Below are positions 34,122 to 43,215 of a DNA stretch of 64,000 bases, in pieces (position 1 is the first letter of the stretch; each line of letters opens with the position of its first letter). A program made the translations under genes and the position numbers. The DNA is from Flavobacterium flabelliforme. GTDB lineage: Bacteria; Bacteroidota; Bacteroidia; Flavobacteriales; Flavobacteriaceae. The notes beneath the pieces were generated by a model. The model was not told where the DNA came from. It made no database searches and saw only the letters and a list, made by a program, of their open reading frames with translations. Location: assembly GCF_017948675.1 (NCBI RefSeq), contig NZ_JAGFBU010000001.1, positions 1,178,001-1,242,000 on the forward strand, read 5' to 3'.

Positions 34122-35699
34122 ATGGCGGAAATTAAACCTGCTGAAATATCAGCAATATTAAGAAAGCAAGTAGAAGGTTTTGAATCTGGCGCTACGCTAG
34201 AGGAAGTAGGAACAGTACTTCAAGTTGGAGATGGTATTGCTCGTATTTACGGGCTTTCAAATGTTCAATACGGTGAGTTAGTAGAATTCGAAAATGGTCT
34301 TGAGGCTATTGTTTTGAATCTTGAAGAAGACAATGTTGGTGTGGTACTTTTAGGACCATCTACAGGAATCAAAGAAGGATCGACTGCAAAAAGAACACAA
34401 CGTATTGCTTCTCTTAAAGTAGGAGAACAAATGGTAGGACGTGTAGTAAACACACTTGGTTTTCCTATTGATGGAAAAGGACCAATTGGTGGAGACTTAT
34501 ACGAAATGCCATTAGAAAGAAAAGCTCCTGGAGTTATCTTCCGTCAACCAGTTACTGAGCCATTACAAACAGGTATCAAAGCAGTAGATGCTATGATTCC
34601 AGTAGGTAGAGGTCAACGTGAGCTAGTTATTGGTGACCGTCAAACAGGTAAATCAACTGTTTGTATCGATACCATCTTAAATCAAAAAGAATTTTACGAT
34701 GCTGGTAAACCAGTATTTTGTATATATGTTGCAATTGGGCAAAAAGCGTCAACTGTAGCAGGAATTGCAAAAATGTTAGAAGAAAAAGGAGCAATGGCGT
34801 ATACCATTATTGTTGCTGCTAATGCTTCTGATCCAGCTCCAATGCAAGTTTATGCTCCTATGGCAGGTGCTGCAATTGGTGAGTATTTTAGAGATTCAGG
34901 TCGTCCAGCTTTAATTGTTTATGATGATTTATCTAAACAAGCTGTTGCTTACCGTGAGGTTTCTCTTTTGTTAAGAAGACCACCGGGACGTGAGGCATAT
35001 CCTGGAGACGTTTTTTACTTACACAGTCGTTTATTAGAGCGTGCTTGTAAAGTAATTGCTGATGACGGAATTGCTAAAAATATGAATGACTTACCAGATT
35101 CATTGAAATCAATTGTAAAAGGTGGTGGTTCATTGACTGCATTACCAATTATTGAAACTCAAGCTGGTGACGTATCTGCATATATTCCAACAAACGTAAT
35201 TTCGATTACGGATGGTCAAATTTTCTTGGATGGAGATTTGTTTAATTCAGGAGTTCGTCCAGCAATTAACGTAGGTATTTCTGTATCTCGTGTTGGAGGA
35301 AATGCTCAAATTAAATCAATGAAAAAAGTAGCAGGTACATTAAAACTAGATCAAGCACAATTCCGTGAATTGGAAGCGTTTGCTAAGTTTGGTTCTGATC
35401 TTGATGCGGTTACATTGAACGTAATTGAAAAAGGAAAAAGAAACGTTGAAATCTTAAAACAAGGTTTAAACGATCCTTATACTGTTGAAGATCAAGTTGC
35501 AATTATCTATGCTGGTTCAAAAAACTTGTTGAAAAATGTTCCTGTGAATAAAGTAAGAGAATTTGAGAAAGATTTCTTAGAATTCTTAAACAACAAACAC
35601 AGAGCAACTCTTGACGCTTTGAAAGCAGGAAAATTGACAGACGAAATTACAGATGTAATCGAATCTGTTGCAAAAGAATTATCAGCAAAATATAACTAA
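34122..35699 (+). CDS. atpA: F1Fo ATP synthase subunit alpha
   Basis: The 525-residue non-catalytic nucleotide-binding subunit of F1. The P-loop is 'GDRQTGKST', followed by '[12 protein letters not shown]', '[18 protein letters not shown]' and the alpha-specific '[24 protein letters not shown]' in two parts. An arginine finger is expected in 'ISVSRVGG'. Length and motifs are normal. It is separated from atpG by 99 bp holding a large inverted repeat. Confidence 0.98.
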   Translation: MAEIKPAEISAILRKQVEGFESGATLEEVGTVLQVGDGIARIYGLSNVQYGELVEFENGLEAIVLNLEEDNVGVVLLGPSTGIKEGSTAKRTQRIASLKVGEQMVGRVVNTLGFPIDGKGPIGGDLYEMPLERKAPGVIFRQPVTEPLQTGIKAVDAMIPVGRGQRELVIGDRQTGKSTVCIDTILNQKEFYDAGKPVFCIYVAIGQKASTVAGIAKMLEEKGAMAYTIIVAANASDPAPMQVYAPMAGAAIGEYFRDSGRPALIVYDDLSKQAVAYREVSLLLRRPPGREAYPGDVFYLHSRLLERACKVIADDGIAKNMNDLPDSLKSIVKGGGSLTALPIIETQAGDVSAYIPTNVISITDGQIFLDGDLFNSGVRPAINVGISVSRVGGNAQIKSMKKVAGTLKLDQAQFRELEAFAKFGSDLDAVTLNVIEKGKRNVEILKQGLNDPYTVEDQVAIIYAGSKNLLKNVPVNKVREFEKDFLEFLNNKHRATLDALKAGKLTDEITDVIESVAKELSAKYN

Positions 35700-35710
35700 A
35701 AATAGTCCAA

Positions 35711-35775
35711 AGTTATAAAGTCCAAAGTCTTAAAGTCAGTAATTCGGCTTTTCAAGGACTTTAGACTTTATCACT
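35711..35775. repeat. Imperfect inverted repeat between atpA and atpG
   Basis: The left arm (35711-35734) and right arm (35748-35775) are built from the short words AAAGTC and GACTTT. They pair over about 25 bp with few mismatches around a short loop. No T-run follows, so it is more likely an mRNA-stabilising or spacer hairpin than a terminator. Confidence 0.6.
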
Positions 35776-35798
35776 TTAAGGCATTAGACTAAAATAAA

Positions 35799-36659
35799 AT
35801 GGCAAATTTAAAGGAAATCCGTAATAGAATTACTTCCGTTTCATCTACGATGCAAATTACATCTGCGATGAAAATGGTTTCTGCAGCAAAGCTAAAGAAA
35901 GCACAAGATGCAATCACAGCGATGCGCCCTTATGCCGAAAAATTAACGGAGTTGTTGCAAAATCTTTCTGCTACTCTTGAAGGTGATGCTGGTGAAGAAT
36001 ATACGACACAGCGTGAAATCAAGAAAGTATTACTAGTTGTTGTTACTTCTAATAGAGGTTTAGCAGGAGCTTTTAATACCAATGCAATTAAGGAAGCTAA
36101 AAGTCGTGCATTATATTATGCAGGAAAACAAGTGGATATCTTTGCTATAGGAAAAAAAGGAAATGATGTTTTAGGTAAAACGCTTAATGTTGTTGCGAAT
36201 GAAAGTCCAGTTTTTGATGCATTAACTTTTGATAATGTCGCTAAAATTGCTGATACTTTAACAGAGAAATTCGTTTCTGGTGAGTATGATAAAATTGAAT
36301 TGATTTACAATCAATTTAAAAATGCAGCTACACAAATCGTTCAAACAGAACAATTTTTACCTTTAGCACCAATTAAATCTGATTTAAACGTTACTCCTGG
36401 TGATTATATCTTTGAACCTTCAAAAGAAGAAATTGTTTTGACATTGATTCCAAAATCATTGAAAACACAATTATATAAAGGAATACGCGATTCATTTGCT
36501 TCAGAACATGGTGCTCGTATGACCGCAATGCACAAAGCAACTGATAATGCAACCGAGTTAAGAGATCAATTAAAATTAACTTATAACAAAGCACGTCAAG
36601 CAGCAATTACGAACGAGATTTTAGAAATCGTTGGTGGTGCTGAAGCGTTGAAAGGATAA
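35799..36659 (+). CDS. atpG: F1Fo ATP synthase subunit gamma
   Basis: The 286-residue central shaft of F1. Conserved ends are clear: 'NLKEIRNRITSVSSTMQITSAMKMVSAAKL' in parts at the start and 'HGARMTAMHKATDNATE' and 'LTYNKARQAAITNEILEIVGGAEAL' at the end, again given in parts. 'TSNRGLAGAFN' lies in the middle Rossmann-like part. A terminator closes the operon. atpD and atpC are absent here; in Bacteroidota they usually form a separate operon. Confidence 0.97.
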   Translation: MANLKEIRNRITSVSSTMQITSAMKMVSAAKLKKAQDAITAMRPYAEKLTELLQNLSATLEGDAGEEYTTQREIKKVLLVVVTSNRGLAGAFNTNAIKEAKSRALYYAGKQVDIFAIGKKGNDVLGKTLNVVANESPVFDALTFDNVAKIADTLTEKFVSGEYDKIELIYNQFKNAATQIVQTEQFLPLAPIKSDLNVTPGDYIFEPSKEEIVLTLIPKSLKTQLYKGIRDSFASEHGARMTAMHKATDNATELRDQLKLTYNKARQAAITNEILEIVGGAEALKG

Positions 36660-36681
36660 GGAAGTTTATATTATAAAAAAA

Positions 36682-36713
36682 GGCGATTGAATTTAGTTTC
36701 AATCGCCTTTTTT
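36682..36713 (+). terminator. Terminator of the ATP synthase operon
   Basis: GGCGATTGAA (36682-36691) pairs with TTCAATCGCC (36698-36707) around a 6-nt loop, flanked by A's before and six T's after. Confidence 0.9.
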
Positions 36714-36834
36714 AGTTTTCTTCAACTTTTGTTTTTTGGACATTATAACAACGCTTTTATGTGTAATAGAATAACTAATATTGAATACATATTTCTATAA
36801 AACTGATTCTTATTAGATAATTTTTTTCTATAAT

Positions 36835-37149
36835 TTACTTCAGTTTAGCTTTTCTAGCTATCAACTTTCTAATCAGAATTTGGATTCCAATTGTTATTAA
36901 AAGAGTGATTAAGAATATAATTCCCAAAATAATAATTGCTACTTGAGGCATTCCACATTTTACATTTTGATTTTCTATTGCAATCCTATTTACAGTTAGA
37001 AATATCAAACCAATTTGACTAAACATAGTGATGATGCAAATTAAATCAAAGTTCCATTTAAGGACTTTTATAATAGCCATCGAGCCTACTATAATTTGTA
37101 ATAATAGGGGAGTAATTAAGATTAAAAAAGCAATAAAATACATATTCAT
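36835..37149 (-). CDS. Small membrane protein of unknown function
   Basis: The 104-residue product has three strongly hydrophobic segments (about 3-26, 35-53, 68-92), a single Cys in 'NQNVKCGMPQ' between helices 2 and 3, and a very basic tail 'RKLIARKAKLK'. That charge pattern puts the C-terminus in the cytoplasm. I recognise no family. It stands alone, convergent with the ATP synthase operon. No promoter match is visible upstream of ATG 37149. Confidence 0.5.
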   Translation of the reverse strand: MNMYFIAFLILITPLLLQIIVGSMAIIKVLKWNFDLICIITMFSQIGLIFLTVNRIAIENQNVKCGMPQVAIIILGIIFLITLLITIGIQILIRKLIARKAKLK

Positions 37150-37442
37150 CTATCTATTATTTTGAGTGATTGAGTATTTTCTATTGATAACAATGTAATT
37201 ATAGGATTTAAATAGAAGTAAAAGCGAGCTAAGTATTTTTGATCTGCTGATGATTAATAATAAATCTGTATTTATTCCTCACTATAAAACTATTTTTAAG
37301 TATTTAAAAGCAACTCTATTATCCTGTTTCAATTAATTAAAAATTTTTTATTGTTCAAAAGCATATTCGTTTAACATAGCAGCTACTAACTATTGGTCTT
37401 GTAAAAAAGTTCTTTTTATGATTTAAAAAAAGTATAAAAAAC
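37150..37442. other. Gene-free A+T-rich stretch
   Basis: About 290 bp without an open frame of useful length, promoter match or hairpin I can support. It separates the small membrane protein gene from the hairpin array. Confidence 0.5.
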
Positions 37443-37470
37443 AAAAAAGAGCCAATAGGCTCTTTTTTTT
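37443..37470. terminator. Terminator-like hairpin at the left edge of the hairpin array
   Basis: GAGCC-AATA-GGCTC (37449-37462), with six A's before and eight T's after, is a strong symmetric intrinsic terminator. No gene ends just before it, so it may belong to an unannotated transcript or to the array itself. Confidence 0.7.
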
Positions 37471-37480
37471 GCTTTGTTTA

Positions 37481-37883
37481 AGGAACAAGTAGCTTTATAG
37501 TCCTGTAGCTCTGTGTTGTAAGGCATTCTTAGCTTTTACCTGTGGCTTTGTTTGTTAGGGTCAAATAGCTTTATACTCCCGATGCTCTGTTTTTAATGGG
37601 TTATACTTAGCTTTACCCGTGCTTTGTTTTAAAGGGACAATTAGCTTTATTTACCCATGCTCCTTTTTTGTAGGTGAAAATAGCTTTACCCTGCTTTGTT
37701 TTTTTGAGGGTCAATTAGCTTTATTTGCCCGATGCTCTTTTTTTATGGGTGAAAATAGCTTTACCCTGCTTGTTTCTTTTAAGGGTCAATTAGCTTTATT
37801 ACCCAATGCTCCTTTTTTGTGGGTGAAATTTAGCTTTACCCTGCTTTGTTTTTTTTACGAGGTTCAATAGCTTTATACACCTC
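37481..37883 (+). repeat. Array of eleven hairpins with a common TAGCTTTA loop
   Basis: The octamer TAGCTTTA (one copy TAGCTTTT) starts at 37490, 37530, 37566, 37608, 37642, 37681, 37716, 37756, 37791, 37831 and 37868. Spacing alternates between about 35 and 40 bp, giving a 75-bp double unit. Each core lies between short complementary arms whose sequence changes together: AGGA/TCCT, GGG/CCC, GGGT/ACCC, GAGG/CCTC. Type A reads GGG.CAATTAGCTTTAtt.CCC and type B GGGTGAAAATAGCTTTACCC. After each hairpin comes GCTC or GCTTTG and a T-run. No convincing protein is encoded. Confidence 0.85.
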
Positions 37884-38201
37884 TTTTTTTTGATTTTCTC
37901 TTCGACAAATTTCAATTAATTAAAACATATCTGCAATACCCACTTTTAGTGATATTTCATTTTTTTTTCACTTTTAATGATAAAAAATGCTTTATCTACT
38001 TTTTTTAAAGTCATAAAGGCTTTAAGCTAGTTATACTGCATTAATTTGACCATTTAAAAAGAATGCTAATAATACATTTTATACATCATAACTCTCGATC
38101 GGCTAAAAATATTAGATAAATGAAACAATATCACTTCTTACCATTTGAATCTTAATAAATAGGATACTTGAACTTTTTCTTTCTAATTTTTAAAAGTGAT
38201 T
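37884..38201. other. Gene-free stretch between the hairpin array and the AraC gene
   Basis: About 320 bp of A+T-rich DNA. I see no gene, promoter match or stable hairpin beyond poly-T tracts. Confidence 0.5.
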
Positions 38202-38999
38202 TTATTCTCTAGCAGCTATTTCGCGTTTAAAATCTGAGGGTCTGTAATTGGTCATTTGATAAAACGTATTGCTAAAAGAAGATAAACTATCATATCCTAC
38301 CGCATATCCAATTTCACTAATTGATATATCACTTTGCAACATCAGTTCTATCGACCTTACCATTCGTAATAATTTTAAATATTGTAGGAAGGAGGTTTTT
38401 AAAGTAATTTGAAATAATCTAGACAAGGATCGTTCACCTATTCCAAAATGAGTACTCAAACTGGCCAAGGTATGATTAGCCGTTATGTTATTTGCAATAA
38501 ATTCTAAAATGGGTTGCATGCGTTCGTGGTCAGTAAAAGGTAAACTTATAGGTAGTTTCTTGTTGCTGATTTCGGGGAGGATATTTTTGATTACCGATAA
38601 GAATTGATACCTGCTATCATCGGATTTTATGGGACCATCCCAAAGCTCCGTGTATTTGATCATTTGTAGCAAAAGAGCATTGATTGGATATATTCCTACT
38701 TCAGAAAAAAATAAACTTTTATTATCATCATAGGTATAAAAAAAAATGGAACGCAAAATAGTCCCTGAATGTCCAATTTTTAAAATATGTTCTAATCCTG
38801 ATGGAACCCAAAAATAATGTCGAGCTGGAATAACATAATTTTTATCGTTTAATTGTAAATAGGCTAATCCTCCTTCAACATAGGAAAGTTGCCCTTTTTC
38901 ATGACTGTGATAAGGTATAAATTTTTCAGAGCGTTCGTGCATTACAAAGACAGAATCAGCTATTTTATCAATGTTTGGTAAAGAGGCTATCAGACTCAT
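38202..38999 (-). CDS. AraC family transcriptional regulator
   Basis: The 265-residue protein has an N-terminal cupin-like sensor part with 'IPYHSHEKGQLSYVEGG' and 'PARHYFWVPSGLEH'. It ends with two helix-turn-helix motifs: 'TLASLSTHFGIGERSLSRLFQ' in parts, and 'SISEIGYAVGYDSLSSFSNTFYQMT' in parts. It is divergent from a tripartite efflux operon 185 bp away, so it is probably its local regulator. The ligand is unknown. Confidence 0.92.
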   Translation of the reverse strand: MSLIASLPNIDKIADSVFVMHERSEKFIPYHSHEKGQLSYVEGGLAYLQLNDKNYVIPARHYFWVPSGLEHILKIGHSGTILRSIFFYTYDDNKSLFFSEVGIYPINALLLQMIKYTELWDGPIKSDDSRYQFLSVIKNILPEISNKKLPISLPFTDHERMQPILEFIANNITANHTLASLSTHFGIGERSLSRLFQITLKTSFLQYLKLLRMVRSIELMLQSDISISEIGYAVGYDSLSSFSNTFYQMTNYRPSDFKREIAARE

Positions 39000-39069
39000 G
39001 AAGTAAAGGTTTTAGAAACTAACTAATCCTAAACAATAGTATGGAGTTAGGGTTCGCTATTTTATTTTT

Positions 39070-39077
39070 CAAAGTTA
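39070..39077 (-). promoter_or_regulatory. -7 promoter element of the AraC gene
   Basis: On the - strand the bases read TAACTTTG (TAnnTTTG), 70 bp before the araC-type start codon. Confidence 0.4.
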
Positions 39078-39155
39078 CCGATTTCCTGTTTTAAAATGTC
39101 TGGTTTCATCAAATTTTAGACTATTTTTTACAAATCGATCCTAGCATCTCGACTT

Positions 39156-39163
39156 TATATTTG
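39156..39163 (+). promoter_or_regulatory. -7 promoter element of the efflux operon
   Basis: TATATTTG lies 20 bp before the ATG at 39184. No -33 TTG is visible, which would fit dependence on an activator such as the divergent AraC protein. Confidence 0.5.
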
Positions 39164-39183
39164 TACCCACAAATTATAAAAAA

Positions 39184-40515
39184 ATGATCCGCTTTACTTT
39201 TCGAAATCTGTTACAAATTTTACTCATTACCTTCTCTAGTTTTATTTACTCACAAAACAATACAAACTCAAAAATCCCTTTAAACCTTAATGAGACTTGG
39301 TCTAAAGCGATAGAAAACAGCAAAAAAATTCAACTTAGCACATTAGAATATCGCATCAATAAGGAAGAAGTTATTGAAAGTAAATTGGAGCGACTTCCAG
39401 AGTTAGAGATCAAAGGAAATTATGAATACGCTACAAATATTCCCGTTTATGAAGACGGTTTGTTTCATAAACCTACACAACACGAAGTCATTCATCTTTT
39501 GTACAAAGTGAGCACTGGGTATTATCTGAATGTTTATGATGGTAATAAGCTGAATTTAAAAATTGACAAAAAAGAAATACTCGCTTCGATTGCTTTAGAA
39601 CAGCAAAAAATGACTACTTCTGAGATTAAGTTACAAGCGGCTATTTATTATCTCAATTTACAAAGAAGTACTGTTTTTAGAGATTTAATGATTACAGATA
39701 TAGCAAATCAAGAAAAGCAACTTGCAGAAATTAAATCTTTATTTAAAAATGGGGTCATTTTAAGAAGTGATGTTTTACGAGTTGAACTGAAATTATCCAA
39801 TCAGAAAATGATGCTTGTAAAAATCGAAAATGATATTGCAATTGCGAACCAGAGATTAAATATTTTAATAGGCCTTCCGGATGAAGAACTCATAAATCCT
39901 CATGAAATTTTAGAACCTGAAAGTTTTATTTTAGAACCCTACAATCAGTATTTAGAAATAGCCAAACACAATTCTTACGAATATAACATTTCTGAAAGTA
40001 AAACGGAACTCTCTAAAATAGAATTAAATAACAGCAAAGCCAATGTTCGACCTAAAATTGGTTTGTATGGCGAATTTTATCTCGCTAATCCTCAAATATT
40101 TTTATATCCGTATTCCCCAAGCAATTATACTTTAGGAATTTTTGGAGTAAAAGCTTCTTTTCCTTTATCAGAATTGTACCTGAATAAGCCAAAAGTGAGA
40201 GCTGCCAAATTAAGTCTTGAAAAAGAAGAATTAGAACATCACGATACAGATGATAAAATAAGACAGCAAGTCTATGAATCGTATTTGCGTTTTAAAGAAG
40301 GACTTGTTAGAATTGATGTAGCCAAAACAGATGTACATCAGTCTAAAGAAAATGCGCGAATTGTAAATGAAAACTATTTTAATCAGGCCTCGTTAATCAC
40401 TGATCTTCTTGATGCTAACGTACAATTGTTACAAAGTCAATTTGATTACGCATCCTCTAAAATAAATGCTCAAATAAATTATTATCAACTTCAAAATATC
40501 TTAGGAACCCTTTAA
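39184..40515 (+). CDS. TolC-family outer membrane efflux protein
   Basis: The 443-residue product has a signal peptide ending near 'SSFIYSQNNT'. Two similar helical halves follow, with long amphipathic stretches such as 'LAEIKSLFKNGVILRSDVLRVELKLSNQ' (given as a span, residues about 180-207) and 'ENYFNQASLITDLLDANVQLLQSQ' near the C-terminus. This two-repeat pattern is typical of TolC-type outer membrane channels. It is the first gene of the efflux operon; the adaptor begins 1 bp after its stop. Confidence 0.9.
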   Translation: MIRFTFRNLLQILLITFSSFIYSQNNTNSKIPLNLNETWSKAIENSKKIQLSTLEYRINKEEVIESKLERLPELEIKGNYEYATNIPVYEDGLFHKPTQHEVIHLLYKVSTGYYLNVYDGNKLNLKIDKKEILASIALEQQKMTTSEIKLQAAIYYLNLQRSTVFRDLMITDIANQEKQLAEIKSLFKNGVILRSDVLRVELKLSNQKMMLVKIENDIAIANQRLNILIGLPDEELINPHEILEPESFILEPYNQYLEIAKHNSYEYNISESKTELSKIELNNSKANVRPKIGLYGEFYLANPQIFLYPYSPSNYTLGIFGVKASFPLSELYLNKPKVRAAKLSLEKEELEHHDTDDKIRQQVYESYLRFKEGLVRIDVAKTDVHQSKENARIVNENYFNQASLITDLLDANVQLLQSQFDYASSKINAQINYYQLQNILGTL

Positions 40516-40516
40516 A

Positions 40517-41581
40517 ATGAGACACAAAAATAATTATACAGTAACAGATAAACTCATCACAAAAATTACAGCCTGGATTGCTGGAAGTATAGCAATCGTT
40601 TTATCAATATGGGGCGTGATTACGATGGTTGACATTTACTTTAATCAAAACACTAATGACGCTCAAGTACAAGAATATATAAATCCCGTAATATCTAGAG
40701 CAGGAGGTTTTATTGTAGCCATTAAATTTGAAGAAAATGAAGCAGTCAAAAAAGGGGATACCTTATTAGTAATTGACAATCAGGAATACGTAATTCAGGA
40801 AGAACAAACAGAAGCGGCTTTGTCTAATGCTAGAGCATTACTGGAAGTGTGGAAAAGTAAAGTGGCCACATTAAGTAAAACTGCACAAGTAAATCAGTCT
40901 AAAATTTTGGTTACCAAAGCGGCATTGTGGAAAGAAAACCTCGAATATTCGCGATATAAAAAATTAGTCGCTTCAGAGTCTGCTACCAACCAACAATTTG
41001 AAGCTAAAGAAGCTTCGTATAAAATAGCCGAAGCAGAACAACGATCTGCAAATGATAAATACAGTGCTTCGCTTTCAGAAATTAATGATGCAAAAGCGCA
41101 AGAAGAAGTTGTAAAAGCCGAGATAAAGCGATTGAGCGCCTTATTAGATCGTCATAAGCTTGATGTTTCTTATACTATTATTAGAGCTGCTTATGATGGC
41201 GTTATGGGGCGAAGAACCGTTGAAAAAGGGCAAATGATCAATGCTGGAGAAGTGCTGGCTTATATTGTTAATTCGGAAACAGACAAATGGGTTGTCGCCA
41301 ATTACAAAGAAACTCAAATAGAAACCATGAAAATTGGTGATACGGCACGCTTTACAGCCGATGCGTATTCTAAAAAGGAATTCAAAGGTGTTGTTATTTC
41401 ACTTTCACCTGCTACTGGATCTAGTTTTTCTTTATTACCACCAGACAACTCTACTGGAAACTATGTAAAAATTGTTCAGCGAATTCCAGTAAGAATTAGA
41501 GTAACAGGATCTACAAAGGATATTGAATTACTAAAAGCAGGAATGAACGTAAATGTTTCGATTGCTAAAAATCAGAATTGA
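40517..41581 (+). CDS. HlyD/EmrA-type membrane fusion protein
   Basis: A 354-residue periplasmic adaptor with an N-terminal membrane anchor (about 17-36). The lipoyl half-motif 'NPVISRAGGFIVAIKFEENEAVKKGDTLLVID' is given as a span, residues about 56-87. Then come a coiled-coil hairpin (about 95-210), the second lipoyl half 'YTIIRAAYDGVMGRR' and the beta-barrel 'DKWVVANYKETQIE'. The EmrA-like arrangement fits the 14-helix MFS partner. Its TGA stop overlaps the next ATG by one base. Confidence 0.92.
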   Translation: MRHKNNYTVTDKLITKITAWIAGSIAIVLSIWGVITMVDIYFNQNTNDAQVQEYINPVISRAGGFIVAIKFEENEAVKKGDTLLVIDNQEYVIQEEQTEAALSNARALLEVWKSKVATLSKTAQVNQSKILVTKAALWKENLEYSRYKKLVASESATNQQFEAKEASYKIAEAEQRSANDKYSASLSEINDAKAQEEVVKAEIKRLSALLDRHKLDVSYTIIRAAYDGVMGRRTVEKGQMINAGEVLAYIVNSETDKWVVANYKETQIETMKIGDTARFTADAYSKKEFKGVVISLSPATGSSFSLLPPDNSTGNYVKIVQRIPVRIRVTGSTKDIELLKAGMNVNVSIAKNQN

Positions 41582-43170
41582 TGCTTCCTAAAATTTTCTT
41601 ATTTAAAGATTGGGTGCCCAACTGGCTCATAAAAATAGTACTCTTTATAGTACTCTTGCCTAGTCTTGTGCTTTTCTTTCTTCCGATGACAAATGTAGCT
41701 GCCGCAGCAGGAAATACTGGAATTGAGACGTATGATGTTATTTATTCGGTTGCCTTGTTTTATGCAGGCTATGTGAGTTTCTTTTCTTTAGAAAGGCGTT
41801 TTTTTAGATTTTTAGCTGCAAAAGAATACTTTATCATCATTACAATAATCCAAATTGTGACTTCCTATATCTGTTACAGCACACAGCAAGTTGCTATCCT
41901 TTTTGTTTTTAGATTCATACAAGGAATGGCGTTTACAATGACTGTAAATCTTTCTTTATCCTTAATCTATTCGCAGCTTCGAACTGAAAGGGCTAGAATT
42001 ATAGGATATTCTATTTTTTTTGGAATGCTAGTTTGTATGATTCCACTCAATAATTTCCTAACCGCCAATATTGTAGATTCATTCAACTTCAACTTTTTAT
42101 ACAAATGCGCTATATTTTCGTATTTCCCAAGTTTAGTATTTATCTATTTATTTATGAACAATGTTCACTTAGACGTAAAATTTCCTTTATATCAATTGGA
42201 TTGGGCAAGTTTTATTCTCTATGCATGTTTTGTTTGCTTAATAGGTTACATTATGGTTTACGGACAAGAATATTATTGGCTAGAAGATCCTAGAATTTTC
42301 TGGAGTATTGTATCAATATTCGTTTTATTGGTTTTATTCTTGCTCAGACAATCCAGCCTCAAACGTCCTTATTTTGATCTTGCCGTTTTTAGATATAGAA
42401 ACTTTTATATTGGAGGTGCGGTCATTCTTATTTTTTATATCTGCAGGTTTGCTTTAGGTGTTACAACCACTTATTTTCAAACGGTTTTAAAACTAGACCC
42501 GCTGCATATCGGCGATATTACATTACTGAATATTCTAGGAATTGTAGTTGGTGTAATCAGTGCTGGGGTTTATATTCTGCAACATCGTCCCATTAGGCTA
42601 TTATGGCTTTATGGATTCTCACTATTGTTAATTTACCATGCAGGGATGATTTTTCTATTTACAACACAGGCTAACGAAGGTTATTTTTATTTGCCTTTAT
42701 TCCTTCAAGGACTTGGTGTAGGAACTTTAATGACTCCGTCTATCATTTTTATGGTTTCGTCAGTTCCAGAGCGCTTTGGTGTTACTTCAGCAGGAATTTG
42801 TTTACTAATGCGTTGTTTGGGTTTTTATCTGAGCGCAGGCCTGATGAATTATTATGAACTGTTTTCAAAAAGCAAACATTTTAATACATTTCAGAATCAA
42901 ATTAGTGTTTTGAATCCTATAGCAAAACAACAATTAGTAAAGTATAGCAATTCCTTAATAGTACATGGTTCTGCATTAGGAAAATCTACTAAACTCTCTA
43001 ACAAAATAGTTGTAAACGCAGTAAATGTGCAAAACCACATCCGATTTGGGATTGATTATTATGAAATGATTTGTACGTTACTTGTAGTGACTCTATTACT
43101 AGTTGCTTTATTTCCCTACATCAATCGAACTATTGTAACTATTTCTAAAAACCAACCCTCTCCTTTTTAA
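41581..43170 (+). CDS. MFS transporter of the DHA2/EmrB type
   Basis: The 529-residue inner membrane pump has about 14 helices. The N-terminal half contains 'FRFIQGMAFTMTVNLSLSLIY' in parts (motif near helix 4), and a loop with 'RTERARIIGYS' matches the MFS motif area. I start at ATG 41581, which overlaps the adaptor stop (TGATG). A TTG one codon upstream is also in frame. Together with the TolC and HlyD genes it forms a tripartite drug or metabolite exporter. Confidence 0.9.
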   Translation: MLPKIFLFKDWVPNWLIKIVLFIVLLPSLVLFFLPMTNVAAAAGNTGIETYDVIYSVALFYAGYVSFFSLERRFFRFLAAKEYFIIITIIQIVTSYICYSTQQVAILFVFRFIQGMAFTMTVNLSLSLIYSQLRTERARIIGYSIFFGMLVCMIPLNNFLTANIVDSFNFNFLYKCAIFSYFPSLVFIYLFMNNVHLDVKFPLYQLDWASFILYACFVCLIGYIMVYGQEYYWLEDPRIFWSIVSIFVLLVLFLLRQSSLKRPYFDLAVFRYRNFYIGGAVILIFYICRFALGVTTTYFQTVLKLDPLHIGDITLLNILGIVVGVISAGVYILQHRPIRLLWLYGFSLLLIYHAGMIFLFTTQANEGYFYLPLFLQGLGVGTLMTPSIIFMVSSVPERFGVTSAGICLLMRCLGFYLSAGLMNYYELFSKSKHFNTFQNQISVLNPIAKQQLVKYSNSLIVHGSALGKSTKLSNKIVVNAVNVQNHIRFGIDYYEMICTLLVVTLLLVALFPYINRTIVTISKNQPSPF

Positions 43171-43215
43171 TATATCGAAGGATTGATAGGCTATTTTATT
43201 TTTAAATTAAGCATT

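Noticed and set aside
37619..37870. Open frame of 83 codons with a 25-residue repeat inside the hairpin array
   Set aside because: The 75-bp DNA period is divisible by three, so any open frame looks repetitive. The frame covers only part of the array, has no start context, and the conserved parts are stems and loops, not codons.
37481..37883. CRISPR array
   Set aside because: Conserved units are 8-20 bp with imperfect stems, gaps between them are themselves similar T-rich sequence, and no cas gene is in the window.
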